Shown: one piece after another, positions 35,618 to 44,150 of the stretch
How the letters are laid out: each line of letters begins with the position of its first letter
Position numbering within the stretch: position 1 is the first letter of the stretch
NCBI RefSeq assembly: GCF_013184525.1
Contig: NZ_JAAOIZ010000002.1
Location: 496,001-560,000, forward strand
From: Chryseobacterium sp. LAM-KRS1
GTDB taxonomy: Bacteria > Bacteroidota > Bacteroidia > Flavobacteriales > Weeksellaceae
Direction: 5' to 3'
Length of the DNA stretch: 64,000 nt
Notes under the pieces: generated by a model
Databases searched by the model: none
Seen by the model: only the letters and a program-made list of their open reading frames with translations
What the model was told of the DNA's origin: nothing
Made by a program: the position numbers and the translations under genes

Positions 35618-36121
35618 TTATTTTAATAGATTCGTGATCTTTCCTACCAGCCAATGATCATCACTTTTGATCGCGAGATCCATAATATTATTAATCTTCC
35701 CCGTAACCGAACTAAAATCTTCCATCAACTTAATAAACTCTTTGGCTTCATCAGAATCACGGTCTTCAATATTCTTTAATTCTTCTAAAAAAGAAATTAC
35801 CGGTTCGATTTCCCTTTTTCTTCTTTCTTTTGTGATTTGCTTAAACAGAAACCACACATCTTTTTCAGCAATGAAATACTCTTTCCGGTCTCCTTTTACA
35901 AATTCCTTTTTTACAATTCCCCAGTCCATCAGAGCCCGTAAATTCATATTGGCATTTCCTCTTGAAATTTCAAGCTGCTCCATTACCTCATCTGTTGATA
36001 ATGGCTTTCCACTTGCCAAAAGCAATGCATGAACCTGTGCCATTGTCCGGTTAATCCCCCAATTGGTAGCAAATGTTCCCCACGTCTGAATATATTTTTC
36101 CTTCGCCTCTGAAAGTTGCAT
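35618..36121 (-). CDS. GbsR/MarR family transcriptional regulator
   Basis: This 167-residue protein has a winged helix-turn-helix near residues 25-90 (ALLLASGKPLSTDEVMEQLEISRGNANMN). A C-terminal helical dimerisation region follows, matching the GbsR/OpcR branch of the MarR superfamily, whose members usually repress. It sits directly upstream of the four-gene redox operon on the same strand. Its own promoter overlaps an 18-bp inverted repeat that recurs in front of that operon, so it probably represses both and itself. The ligand is unknown. Confidence 0.88.
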   Translation of the reverse strand: MQLSEAKEKYIQTWGTFATNWGINRTMAQVHALLLASGKPLSTDEVMEQLEISRGNANMNLRALMDWGIVKKEFVKGDRKEYFIAEKDVWFLFKQITKERRKREIEPVISFLEELKNIEDRDSDEAKEFIKLMEDFSSVTGKINNIMDLAIKSDDHWLVGKITNLLK

Positions 36122-36147
36122 ATTGATCTCTTTTTGAATTTCTATTA

Positions 36148-36177
36148 CAAATGTAATAATAATTTTCGAACTTTCAA
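36148..36177 (-). promoter_or_regulatory. Bacteroidota-type promoter of the GbsR-like gene
   Basis: On the minus strand TTG (36177-36175) and TACATTTG (36155-36148) are spaced by 19 bases. The -33 element lies inside the TTTCAA...TTGAAA repeat, so a bound repressor would block it. Confidence 0.65.
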
Positions 36178-36189
36178 TAATTTTTGAAA
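36172..36189. promoter_or_regulatory. GbsR-type operator candidate, site 2
   Basis: This is the same 18-base inverted repeat as at 35560-35577. Here it overlaps the -33 element of the regulator gene, as expected for autorepression. Confidence 0.6.
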
Positions 36190-36327
36190 ATTAAATTTAA
36201 AGTTTTTATATTATGGTAACATAGAATTCCTGCTTTTTCACCCTAATAACTCCAATTTAAAATTTAACCTTTTCCTTTGTAACAAATCTTGTATTACAAC
36301 GACTATTCAATAATAATCTTTTTAGTA

Positions 36328-37530
36328 ATGAAATATAACAAAATTGCCTCATTACTTTTTGTTTTGTCTGCAGGAAGTATGATGTTCGCACAGGATGACT
36401 TGATCAACAAGTTGAAAAACAATCAATCCCAAAATGCTAACTTTAAATTTACGACTCTTAAAGATGTTGGTGCTACTTCAGTAAAAAACCAGGGATCTTC
36501 AGGAACGTGCTGGAGCTACTCGGGGAACTCTTTTCTTGAGTCTGAAATGCAGCGTATGGGTAAAAAACCTGTAGACCTGGCAGAAATCTTTACCGCAAGA
36601 AACTCTTACCATGACAAAGCAAAATTATATGTTTTAAATAACGGAGCTATCAGTTGGGGAGACGGAGGTGAATTGCACGATGTAATCAATATGTACAAAA
36701 AGTACGGTGCAGTTCCTCAGGAAGTGTATACAGGATTGAAAGCCGGACAAACGACCAACAACTTCAAGGAAATGCAGGGTAAATTAAAGACTGTATTAGA
36801 TAGTTTGGTTCAGGCTTCATCTAAAGGAAAACTTTCCGACAACTGGATGTCTTCTGTGGATGTTATTCTGGATGAGTACCTTGGAAAAGTTCCGACTAAC
36901 TTTACATATGAGGGGAAATCCTACACTCCGAAAACATTTGCTAAGGAGGTCGTAGGAATCAATCCTGAAGATTATGTAGAATTATCTTCTTACAAAGATT
37001 ATCCTTATTTCCAGAAATTTGTAAACCCGATTCCTGATAACTGGAGCCATGATTCTGACTGGAATATTCCGATGACAGATATGACTGCAATTGTTGACAA
37101 TGCAGTTTCAAAAGGATATTCTGTAGGTTGGGCAACAGATGTATCTGAACCTTATTTTTCATATAAAAACGGAGTGGCTTATGTTCCGGATGTAGATCTT
37201 GACCAGATCACTCCTGAAGTAAAAAAAGAATTGTTTACAGAACCGAAAAAAGACAAAGCGATCACAGAAGATATGCGTCAGAAAGCTCTTAACAACCTTT
37301 CAACCACGGATGACCATGGTATGCATATCGTAGGTTTAGCAAAAGATCAAAGCGGAAAAGAATATTATATGGTAAAGAACTCATGGGGTGTTACCAATGA
37401 TTTTGAAGGATATATCTATGTAACAAGACCATACGTTGAATATAAGTCAACTGCTATTCTTGTACATAAGAATGCCATTCCAAAAAATATTTTAAGACAA
37501 TTAAAACCTACCAAAAACATCGGTTTATAA
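36328..37530 (+). CDS. C1 family peptidase (bleomycin hydrolase/PepC-like), exported
   Basis: This 400-residue papain-fold protease has Cys61 in SGTCWSYSG, His330 in DDHGM and Asn351 in VKNSWG. Order and spacing fit the C1B bleomycin-hydrolase/aminopeptidase C group. Unlike the cytoplasmic bacterial PepC, it has an N-terminal signal (LLFVLSAGSMMFAQ), so it acts outside the cytoplasm. ATG 36328 gives this signal peptide. A strong terminator follows, making it a single-gene unit. Confidence 0.88.
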   Translation: MKYNKIASLLFVLSAGSMMFAQDDLINKLKNNQSQNANFKFTTLKDVGATSVKNQGSSGTCWSYSGNSFLESEMQRMGKKPVDLAEIFTARNSYHDKAKLYVLNNGAISWGDGGELHDVINMYKKYGAVPQEVYTGLKAGQTTNNFKEMQGKLKTVLDSLVQASSKGKLSDNWMSSVDVILDEYLGKVPTNFTYEGKSYTPKTFAKEVVGINPEDYVELSSYKDYPYFQKFVNPIPDNWSHDSDWNIPMTDMTAIVDNAVSKGYSVGWATDVSEPYFSYKNGVAYVPDVDLDQITPEVKKELFTEPKKDKAITEDMRQKALNNLSTTDDHGMHIVGLAKDQSGKEYYMVKNSWGVTNDFEGYIYVTRPYVEYKSTAILVHKNAIPKNILRQLKPTKNIGL

Positions 37531-37583
37531 TTAACAAAATCACTTTGTCATTTGATGACAATTTTAAATATTTACTCGGTTAA

Positions 37584-37614
37584 AAAACAGCTTCTGTAAA
37601 CCAGAAGCTGTTTT
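37584..37614 (+). terminator. Intrinsic terminator of the C1 peptidase gene
   Basis: A perfect 13-bp stem (37584-37596 with 37602-37614) surrounds a TAAAC loop and ends in T residues. Confidence 0.85.
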
Positions 37615-37675
37615 ATTTTATGTATAAGAATTATTTGATTAGTCATAAATCCAATAAGAGTGAAACCAAAACTGT

Positions 37676-37683
37676 TATATTTG
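37676..37683 (+). promoter_or_regulatory. -7 box of the leader-peptide gene
   Basis: TATATTTG is a perfect Bacteroidota -7 element 26 bases before the ATG of the double-glycine peptide. No TTG sits at the matching -33 position, so the promoter may be weak or activator dependent. Confidence 0.45.
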
Positions 37684-37709
37684 TAATCTAATCAACAAAT
37701 TAAAGCAAT

Positions 37710-37871
37710 ATGAAAAATTCAAAAAAATTATCCAAATCTGAATTAAAAAGAATTAGTGGTGGAAATCCACCGGACTGCACAGAAGGAATAGCTTGTTATC
37801 ATCGTCCCAAAAACGGATTTCCAGGTTACTGGACATGTAATGCAGGGTCAAGCAGTTGTCCTGAAGATTAA
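37710..37871 (+). CDS. Double-glycine leader peptide (bacteriocin/RiPP-like)
   Basis: This 53-residue peptide begins MKNSKKLSKSELKRISGG, a leader in which LSKSELKxIxGG matches double-glycine leaders cleaved by C39 peptidase-containing ABC exporters. The predicted 35-residue core has four Cys (positions 23, 29, 43 and 50 of the precursor) and is rich in Pro, Gly and Ser, so two disulfides or another Cys modification are possible. Such short leader peptides occur in many copies in Chryseobacterium genomes, where they are called bacteriocin-like; function is unproven. No exporter or maturation gene is adjacent, so processing would depend on machinery elsewhere. It has its own -7 box and terminator. 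Confidence 0.75.
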   Translation: MKNSKKLSKSELKRISGGNPPDCTEGIACYHRPKNGFPGYWTCNAGSSSCPED

Positions 37872-37885
37872 TTGATTCTACAGCT

Positions 37886-37912
37886 AAAATCCCCAAATTT
37901 TCAGGGGATTTT
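37886..37912 (+). terminator. Intrinsic terminator of the leader-peptide gene
   Basis: AAAATCCCC pairs with GGGGATTTT around a 9-nt loop, followed by further T residues, 15 bases after the peptide stop. Confidence 0.8.
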
Positions 37913-37961
37913 TTGTATAATAAATTTCTGAATTAAAATTAAATGAAATCAATAATGCAAA

Positions 37962-37994
37962 AAAAAAGCTTCCGGGTAACCCGGAAGCTTTTTT
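37962..37994 (-). terminator. Intrinsic terminator of the 2-oxoacid dehydrogenase gene
   Basis: A perfect 15-bp stem with a TAA loop, flanked by A and T runs, lies just beyond the minus-strand dehydrogenase gene. It could work in both directions. Confidence 0.85.
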
Positions 37995-38011
37995 GTATAT
38001 TTTTTTTGTCC

Positions 38012-40450
38012 TTAGAATATCGCCGGATATTTTTGAGGATTGGTTTCATTAAACATCGCATAGATCTTTTCTATCATATCATCTGCAGAAGGTTTGCTGA
38101 AATAATCTCCATCACTTGCATAAGCAGGACGGTGGTCATTTGCGGCAATTGTTAAAGGATCAGAATCAAGATATCTGAAAGCCTTTTGCTTCTCCAAAAT
38201 CTGCTGTAGAATAAATGCTGAAGTTCCTCCTTCCACATCTTCATCGATCACCACCAATCTGTTGGTTTTCTTCACACTTTCAGCAATTTCATTTGTTAAA
38301 TCAAAAGGAATTAAAGACTGAACATCAATAACCTCTGAAGAAATTCCTAATTTCTCCAGCTCTTCTGCTGCCTCCATTACAATTCTCCATGTAGACCCAT
38401 AGGTTACTAACGTTACATCCTTTCCTTCTTTCGTTACTTCAATCTTCCCGACAGGAACAGTAAACTCTCCCAGGTTATCAGGTTGCTTCTCTTTTAAACG
38501 GTATCCGTTCAGACACTCAACAATTACTGCCGGATCATCACTCTGAAGCATTGTATTATAGAATCCTGCAGCTTTTGTAAGGTTTCTTGGTACTAGTACC
38601 AGAATCCCTTTTGAAAGATTAAGAATTCCTGCCATCGGAGAACCTGAATGCCATACCCCTTCTAATCTGTGCCCTCTTGTTCTGATAATTACGGGTGCTT
38701 TCTGCCCTCCTTTTGTTCTGTACTGAACTGTTGCCAGATCATCACTCATTCCCTGCAGGCAGTATAGGATATAGTCTAAATACTGGATCTCGGCAATTGG
38801 TCTCAGACCTCTCATTGCCATACCGATTCCCTGGCCTAAAATAGTCGCTTCACGGATTCCCGTATCTGCAACACGAACTTCACCATATTTCTCCTGCATT
38901 CCTTCAAGTCCCTGGTTTACATCACCGATGTTTCCGGCATCTTCTCCAAATACAAGGGTTTCAGGATATTTTTCAAAAATTTTATCAAAGTTGTTTCTTA
39001 CCACTACTCTTCCATCCACATCTTCTGAGCTGTCTGAATATACAGGCTTGATCTCTTTAACGTTTTCGGCCTTCCACTGAGACTGAGAATACAGATGAGA
39101 AGAATAGTTGTCTTTTTCTACTTCCAGGATCTCATTGTACTTCTGTATTAGCTGGTTTCTTTCAGGAGTATTGGTTCCTCTTGTTGCCAGTAAAGACATT
39201 CTTACCAAGTGGAAAATATCTTTTTTAGCTTTTGAGACTAATTTATTAAAATGAGTAATGTAATTTTCTATTTCTGCATTTTGACCTTTAAGGTTTTCCA
39301 CCAAAGGTAAAACTGCTTTTGACAGGTCTGAAATGGTTTTCTGATAGTTTTCCCAAGCCAGTTTCTGTCCGGCTTTTACTGTCTTTTTAGCCTCGTCATC
39401 GATGGCATCCAGCTCTTCTGCGGTTGCAATCACCTCTTCCTTTCCTTCAATTTCAATGGAATAATTCAGAATCCATTCTTTGAATTTTATCAACCCGTCA
39501 AAATCTGCTTCCCATGAAAGACGTTCTTCATTCTTATATCTTTCGTGAGATCCTGAAGTAGAGTGTCCTTGTGGTTGCGTAACTTCAATGACGTGAACAA
39601 CTACAGGAACACTTTCAGTTCTTGCAAAATGTTCAGCTCTTGCATAGGCATCCAATAATGCAGGATAATCCCACGCTTTTACCTGAATGATCTCGCATCC
39701 CTGGTTTTCTCCTTCTTTTCTTTGGAAACCACTTAGCATTTCAGAGATATCCGCCTTTGCTCTCTGGTTTTTAGTAGGAACAGAAATCCCGTACCCATCA
39801 TCCCAGATTGAAACGATCATCGGAACCTGAAGCGCACAAGCCGCATTCAGAGTTTCCCAAAAATGGCCTTCTGCTGTGGAAGCATCGCCAATTGTTCCGA
39901 AAGCTATTTCATTTCCATTGTTTGAAAACTTTTCAGAACCTTCAAATTGTACTGATTTATATATTTTAGAAGCCTGAGCTAACCCTAATAATCTAGGCAT
40001 TTGTCCTGCTGTAGGAGAAATATCAGAAGAAATATTCTTTTGAGCCATAAGGTTTTTCCAGCTTCCGTCTTCATGTAAGCTTCTCGTTGCAAAATGCCCG
40101 TTCATCTGTCTTCCTGCTGATGCCGGCTCTCTTTCTACGCTGGTATCTGCATATAGCTGTGCAAAAAAGCTTTCAACCGTTAACGCATTGACGGACAAAG
40201 CAAAGGTCTGATCCCTGTAATATCCTGAACGGAAGTCGCCATTTCTGAAAACTTTCGCCATTGCAAGCTGTGGTAATTCTTTACCGTCACCGAAGATCCC
40301 GAATTTAGCTTTTCCTGTAAGAACTTCTCTTCTCCCCAGGTAAGACATTTCACGAGAGATTCTCCCTAATTTATAGTCTTCAAGTATTTGATTTTTAAAA
40401 TCTTGAAAGGAAATCTTCTGTGTTTCAATATAGGTTGTTTGCATAGCCAA
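38012..40450 (-). CDS. 2-oxoacid (branched-chain type) dehydrogenase E1, fused alpha and beta subunits
   Basis: This 812-residue thiamine-diphosphate enzyme combines the E1 alpha part (about 1-400; TPP motif around GDASTAEGHFWETLNAA) and E1 beta part (about 475-812; FGEDAGNIGDVNQGLEGMQEKYG and the DEDVEGGTSAF block). It decarboxylates branched-chain 2-oxoacids and passes the acyl group to lipoyl E2. Fusion of the subunits is common in Bacteroidota. The branched acyl-CoA products prime iso-fatty acids, which dominate flavobacterial lipids. E2 and E3 are not adjacent; lpdA at 26085 may supply E3. Confidence 0.92.
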   Translation of the reverse strand: MAMQTTYIETQKISFQDFKNQILEDYKLGRISREMSYLGRREVLTGKAKFGIFGDGKELPQLAMAKVFRNGDFRSGYYRDQTFALSVNALTVESFFAQLYADTSVEREPASAGRQMNGHFATRSLHEDGSWKNLMAQKNISSDISPTAGQMPRLLGLAQASKIYKSVQFEGSEKFSNNGNEIAFGTIGDASTAEGHFWETLNAACALQVPMIVSIWDDGYGISVPTKNQRAKADISEMLSGFQRKEGENQGCEIIQVKAWDYPALLDAYARAEHFARTESVPVVVHVIEVTQPQGHSTSGSHERYKNEERLSWEADFDGLIKFKEWILNYSIEIEGKEEVIATAEELDAIDDEAKKTVKAGQKLAWENYQKTISDLSKAVLPLVENLKGQNAEIENYITHFNKLVSKAKKDIFHLVRMSLLATRGTNTPERNQLIQKYNEILEVEKDNYSSHLYSQSQWKAENVKEIKPVYSDSSEDVDGRVVVRNNFDKIFEKYPETLVFGEDAGNIGDVNQGLEGMQEKYGEVRVADTGIREATILGQGIGMAMRGLRPIAEIQYLDYILYCLQGMSDDLATVQYRTKGGQKAPVIIRTRGHRLEGVWHSGSPMAGILNLSKGILVLVPRNLTKAAGFYNTMLQSDDPAVIVECLNGYRLKEKQPDNLGEFTVPVGKIEVTKEGKDVTLVTYGSTWRIVMEAAEELEKLGISSEVIDVQSLIPFDLTNEIAESVKKTNRLVVIDEDVEGGTSAFILQQILEKQKAFRYLDSDPLTIAANDHRPAYASDGDYFSKPSADDMIEKIYAMFNETNPQKYPAIF

Positions 40451-40581
40451 ATATAAAAATTTTTAGTTCTAGAAGTATTTTGCTAATATACACTTTTTAA
40501 ATTAATTTTAATTTTTAATAATCTTTTTTAAAAATTTGATAATAAGGCAAATTGTGTTTTATTTTAAATAAATTTGTATAA

Positions 40582-40875
40582 ATGGAAAAAAAATCACCTC
40601 ATATATTAAATGCATCCAGCAATCTTTTAGGATTTTCTCTGATTATAATCACTTCATTGAAAATCACTAAAATCAGTGGTAGTACGTATCTGGACGAATT
40701 TGCAGGTGTTGCTTGTATACTTTTTGCCTGCAGTTGTTTTTTTTCATTTCTGGCCATCAGAACGAAGAATGAAAAAAGAGAAACCAAGTTTGAGAACATT
40801 GCGGATTATTTATTTTTAATCGCTTTATTCTGCATAGTCCTGGCAGTTATTATCGTAACAATAAGAATAATGTAA
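40582..40875 (+). CDS. Small membrane protein of unknown function
   Basis: This 97-residue protein has three hydrophobic segments (about residues 12-30, 40-60 and 74-96), separated by a charged loop (RTKNEKRETKFEN). No family is recognised. A TAAATTTG box at 40569-40576 lies very close to the ATG, so the transcript may be leaderless or start elsewhere. About 210 bases with no gene follow. Confidence 0.65.
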   Translation: MEKKSPHILNASSNLLGFSLIIITSLKITKISGSTYLDEFAGVACILFACSCFFSFLAIRTKNEKRETKFENIADYLFLIALFCIVLAVIIVTIRIM

Positions 40876-41087
40876 TTATTTATCCCGAATTGAAAGATAA
40901 ACATTAAGTAGAGTTGAATATAAATGAATATTTAGGCCATATAATCAAATTCACTTTATTTTAAGATAATCTGATTATAAAAGCATTTATAGAATTTCCC
41001 AACGGATGGCAATTACAGAGAACAATAACAGGAAAAAACAGCTTTAAGGATTAATTATTTATGGGAGATAAAAAAGTACCGACCCTT

Positions 41088-42065
41088 TTAGAATTTTCTT
41101 TCGATCACATAATCCAGCATGCTGTGGAGTGATCTTTTAGCATCTGAATCGGGGAATTCATTAAGCAGGTCTTTTGCTTTTTGCTGGAAATCTTTCATTA
41201 CACTGATAGCATAATCCAGCCCACCCGAGCTTTTAACAAAAGCGATGAGCTCTTTTACACGCTTCTGATCATTATTATAGCGTTTTATCGTATTGAGATA
41301 GTATTTTCTGTCTTTTTCACTTGCTATTGTAAGGGTATGGATCAAAGGAAGTGTCATTTTCTGTTCCTTAATATCAATCCCAACCGGTTTCCCGATAACA
41401 TTTGAACTTAGATAATCGAACAGGTCATCTTTAATTTGAAAAGCCATTCCGGTATAAGTTCCAAAGTCCTGCATTCTTTTTGCAAGCTTTTCATCAGCGT
41501 TATTTGACAAAACACCTATTTCGCAACAGGCGGCAATCAGGGTTGCTGTTTTCTGACGGATAATTTCATAATAAACATCTTCAGTAATATCAAGCTTTCT
41601 GGCTTTTTCCAATTGAAGAAGCTCTCCTTCAGACATTTCCCTGATGGTCCTTGAAATAACAGAAAGTAAATCATAATCTTTATGATCGGTAGACAACAGA
41701 ACTGATTTCGATAAGAGATAATCCCCAACCAATACTGCAATTTTATTCTTCCATAAAGCATTAATAGAGAAAAAATTCCTTCTTTTAAAACTTTCATCCA
41801 CTACATCATCATGGACCAGTGTTGCGGTATGGATCAACTCTATCATCGAGGCTCCGCGATAGGTCTTTTCTGTAACTTCACCTACCAACTTTGCGCAAAG
41901 AAATACAAACATAGGACGCATCTGCTTCCCCTTGGTCGTAACAATGAAACGTGTCACTTTATCCAGTAAAGGAACTTTACTTTGCATAGATTCATAAAAC
42001 TTTTGTTCAAAAAGTTTCATTTCTTCATTGATCGGTTGCTTGATTTCTTCTACGATGTTTGCCAC
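41088..42065 (-). CDS. Polyprenyl synthetase (long-chain trans-prenyl diphosphate synthase)
   Basis: This 325-residue enzyme has both aspartate-rich motifs, HDDVVDE near residue 85 and KDDLFDY near residue 215, which bind the magnesium-diphosphates of the allylic substrate and isopentenyl diphosphate. Length and motifs fit the IspB/octaprenyl-type group that makes the menaquinone side chain. The exact product length cannot be read from the sequence. The gene is separate from other isoprenoid genes here. Confidence 0.92.
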   Translation of the reverse strand: MANIVEEIKQPINEEMKLFEQKFYESMQSKVPLLDKVTRFIVTTKGKQMRPMFVFLCAKLVGEVTEKTYRGASMIELIHTATLVHDDVVDESFKRRNFFSINALWKNKIAVLVGDYLLSKSVLLSTDHKDYDLLSVISRTIREMSEGELLQLEKARKLDITEDVYYEIIRQKTATLIAACCEIGVLSNNADEKLAKRMQDFGTYTGMAFQIKDDLFDYLSSNVIGKPVGIDIKEQKMTLPLIHTLTIASEKDRKYYLNTIKRYNNDQKRVKELIAFVKSSGGLDYAISVMKDFQQKAKDLLNEFPDSDAKRSLHSMLDYVIERKF

Positions 42066-42139
42066 AATCTGTGAGTGATGGGTAAATAATAATTAATATT
42101 CACAAAGATAATTTTTTTCAGGCAATTTTAGTAGAAAAT

Positions 42140-43018
42140 TCAATCTTTGAATTCTTCTTTTGGAATAAAATACAGACTCTGCTTTACAGTTCCGAGTGGA
42201 TAACGGAATTTCTCCCCTGAAATATATACGCCTTTTTCATCTACGCCAATTCCTTCGATCTGCCCGATTGAGGTGGCACTTCCCAGATAATAGTGCTTTA
42301 ATCTCTCTTTAAAAAAGATTCCCGGTTCAGTTTCATTAAAAATATCAAGGAAAACTTCTGTTTTTTTGGTGTATCCAACCAAATAGAGTTTATGATCAAA
42401 ATAAGCAGCATCGGTTACTACAAAATCTGTTTTATAAGTTTCTATTTTTTCGGCTTTCTGCAATTCATCCGCTTTTGGATCGATGGTATAATGTGAGGTT
42501 GCTTTTGCGGACCATTCTTTGGTAAAAATATGCAGTTTACCATTCAAATAAATCATAGCTTCCGCATCGAAATCATTATTGGTGTTTTTGGGGACAAATT
42601 CTTTTTGTTCAGGATAATAAAAAGAAAGGGTTCTAATAGAGTCATTTTCCATCCTGCCATTAGAAAAAGGAACTTTATAAATTTCAAGGTCTTTTCTTGT
42701 TCCTGTATTATTTCCAAAATCTCCGATATAGAAATGAGAGTCATCATGAGTAAGCGCTTCCCAATCTTTATTTTTAGCTTTAATTTTCAGGATATTCAAC
42801 ACCTTTCCTGAGCCCTTGTCTATTTCAAAAAGCTCCGGGCTATTATCACTATCATTAAAAGTATAAAGTTTACCATTAAAGAAATCCAATCCGGATGTTT
42901 CTTTAACCTCATCTTCTAAAAAGGCTGTTCTGTACCTTTTTATTTTAAGAAAATCTGTCTGTTGGGAAAATGAAGTCTGAAAAAACAGAAATACAAAGAT
43001 GAGGATAACCTTTTTCAT
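42140..43018 (-). CDS. Exported beta-propeller-like hypothetical protein
   Basis: This 292-residue protein has a signal peptide (VILIFVFLFFQTSFSQQ) and repeated strand patterns with short SGLDFFNGKLYTFND, DWEALTHDDSHFYIGD and DAEAMIYLNGKLHIFTK blocks. These resemble blades of a beta-propeller such as SdiA-regulated or esterase-like phytase-fold proteins. No catalytic motif was identified. It is separated from the polyprenyl synthase gene by 74 bases on the same strand. Confidence 0.7.
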   Translation of the reverse strand: MKKVILIFVFLFFQTSFSQQTDFLKIKRYRTAFLEDEVKETSGLDFFNGKLYTFNDSDNSPELFEIDKGSGKVLNILKIKAKNKDWEALTHDDSHFYIGDFGNNTGTRKDLEIYKVPFSNGRMENDSIRTLSFYYPEQKEFVPKNTNNDFDAEAMIYLNGKLHIFTKEWSAKATSHYTIDPKADELQKAEKIETYKTDFVVTDAAYFDHKLYLVGYTKKTEVFLDIFNETEPGIFFKERLKHYYLGSATSIGQIEGIGVDEKGVYISGEKFRYPLGTVKQSLYFIPKEEFKD

Positions 43019-43095
43019 TGAATAAAAATACTAATTTACCGGTTTAGCATAGCAAAATTGATGCTGTAAGCGATGCAGTTATCATATTGCTAAAA

Positions 43096-43121
43096 TAAAA
43101 CGGGCTTTTGGGCCCGTTTTA
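43096..43121 (-). terminator. Intrinsic terminator of the fatty acid hydroxylase gene
   Basis: TAAAACGGGC pairs with its complement around a 6-nt TTTTGG loop, just beyond the minus-strand hydroxylase gene. Confidence 0.75.
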
Positions 43122-43148
43122 CTGATTAAAAAAGTTGTTTGAAAAAAT

Positions 43149-44075
43149 TTATGCTGACTTTTTATGTTGTTTGCGGATTTTCCTTGCAAAGTAATCTTTC
43201 TGATATTGCCTTACCGTCTTTCCTGTACCGTCATGTCTCCAGCCGGGAGAATTGAAAATATAATTGATCCGGTCTGAGAATTTCAATCCCGGTTGTTTGA
43301 TATCTTTCCATATTTTTCGCCATTCATAGAACAGTACCGTATCAGGTCTGTCATCGGGCATTTTAGGGTATATCCCATATTTCACAGGAATATTCGGATC
43401 CTCTTTTTCAAAAGTCCCGAACATTTTATCCCAGATGATCAGGCACATTCCCATATTTCTATCGAGATATTTGATGTTGCATGCATGATGTACACGGTGA
43501 TGGGATGGAGTCACCAGAATATGTTCCAGGAAACCCATCTTTTTTACCGTTTGCGTATGAACCCATGTTCCATATACCTGTCCGATAGCGTACACTACCA
43601 TAATATGCCATGGATTGAATCCTAAAAAGGCAAGCGGAGAAAAATAGAGGTACCGGTACAACGGTTGTAAAACAGGACTCCTGAATCCCGTTGTCAGGTT
43701 AAAGTATTCGGAATTGTGGTGGGTAATATGAACTGCCCAGAAAGCCCTGGAATGATGATCTACATAATGAAGCACATAATATGCAAAATCTGTGATAACA
43801 AAGCAGATCAGCCAGTACCAGATGGTGAAATCCCAAGAGAAAAGACGGTGATTGTAAAAGAAAAACATCACTCCCATTGCAAAAACCTTCATTACCAGAT
43901 CCAAACCAAAATTCAGAAGAGCTAAAAAAACGCTTGTTGCTACATCTTTTTTATTATATAGTTTAGCCTCAGAAACGTGGCTATAAATCATTTCAGCTAA
44001 AATTACGGTGGCATGAAAGGGAATTGCCCAGGCATAGACATTTTCTAGTCCATCTTCGCCCAAAAAGTAATTCAT
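43149..44075 (-). CDS. Sterol desaturase / fatty acid hydroxylase family protein
   Basis: This 308-residue integral membrane protein has the histidine clusters of the diiron hydroxylase superfamily: HYVDHHS near 142, HITHHN near 155 and HRVHH near 220. Several membrane segments precede and separate them. Family members hydroxylate or desaturate lipids, sterols or carotenoids. In flavobacteria the substrate is probably a fatty acid or membrane lipid, but this is unproven. It is a single-gene unit. Confidence 0.87.
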   Translation of the reverse strand: MNYFLGEDGLENVYAWAIPFHATVILAEMIYSHVSEAKLYNKKDVATSVFLALLNFGLDLVMKVFAMGVMFFFYNHRLFSWDFTIWYWLICFVITDFAYYVLHYVDHHSRAFWAVHITHHNSEYFNLTTGFRSPVLQPLYRYLYFSPLAFLGFNPWHIMVVYAIGQVYGTWVHTQTVKKMGFLEHILVTPSHHRVHHACNIKYLDRNMGMCLIIWDKMFGTFEKEDPNIPVKYGIYPKMPDDRPDTVLFYEWRKIWKDIKQPGLKFSDRINYIFNSPGWRHDGTGKTVRQYQKDYFARKIRKQHKKSA

Positions 44076-44150
44076 CGTTACTAATTTTTGTACAAAGGTA
44101 GGACATTCTGAAAATCAGAGTCCCATTTTGGATAATTTTTTAAGGAAATT

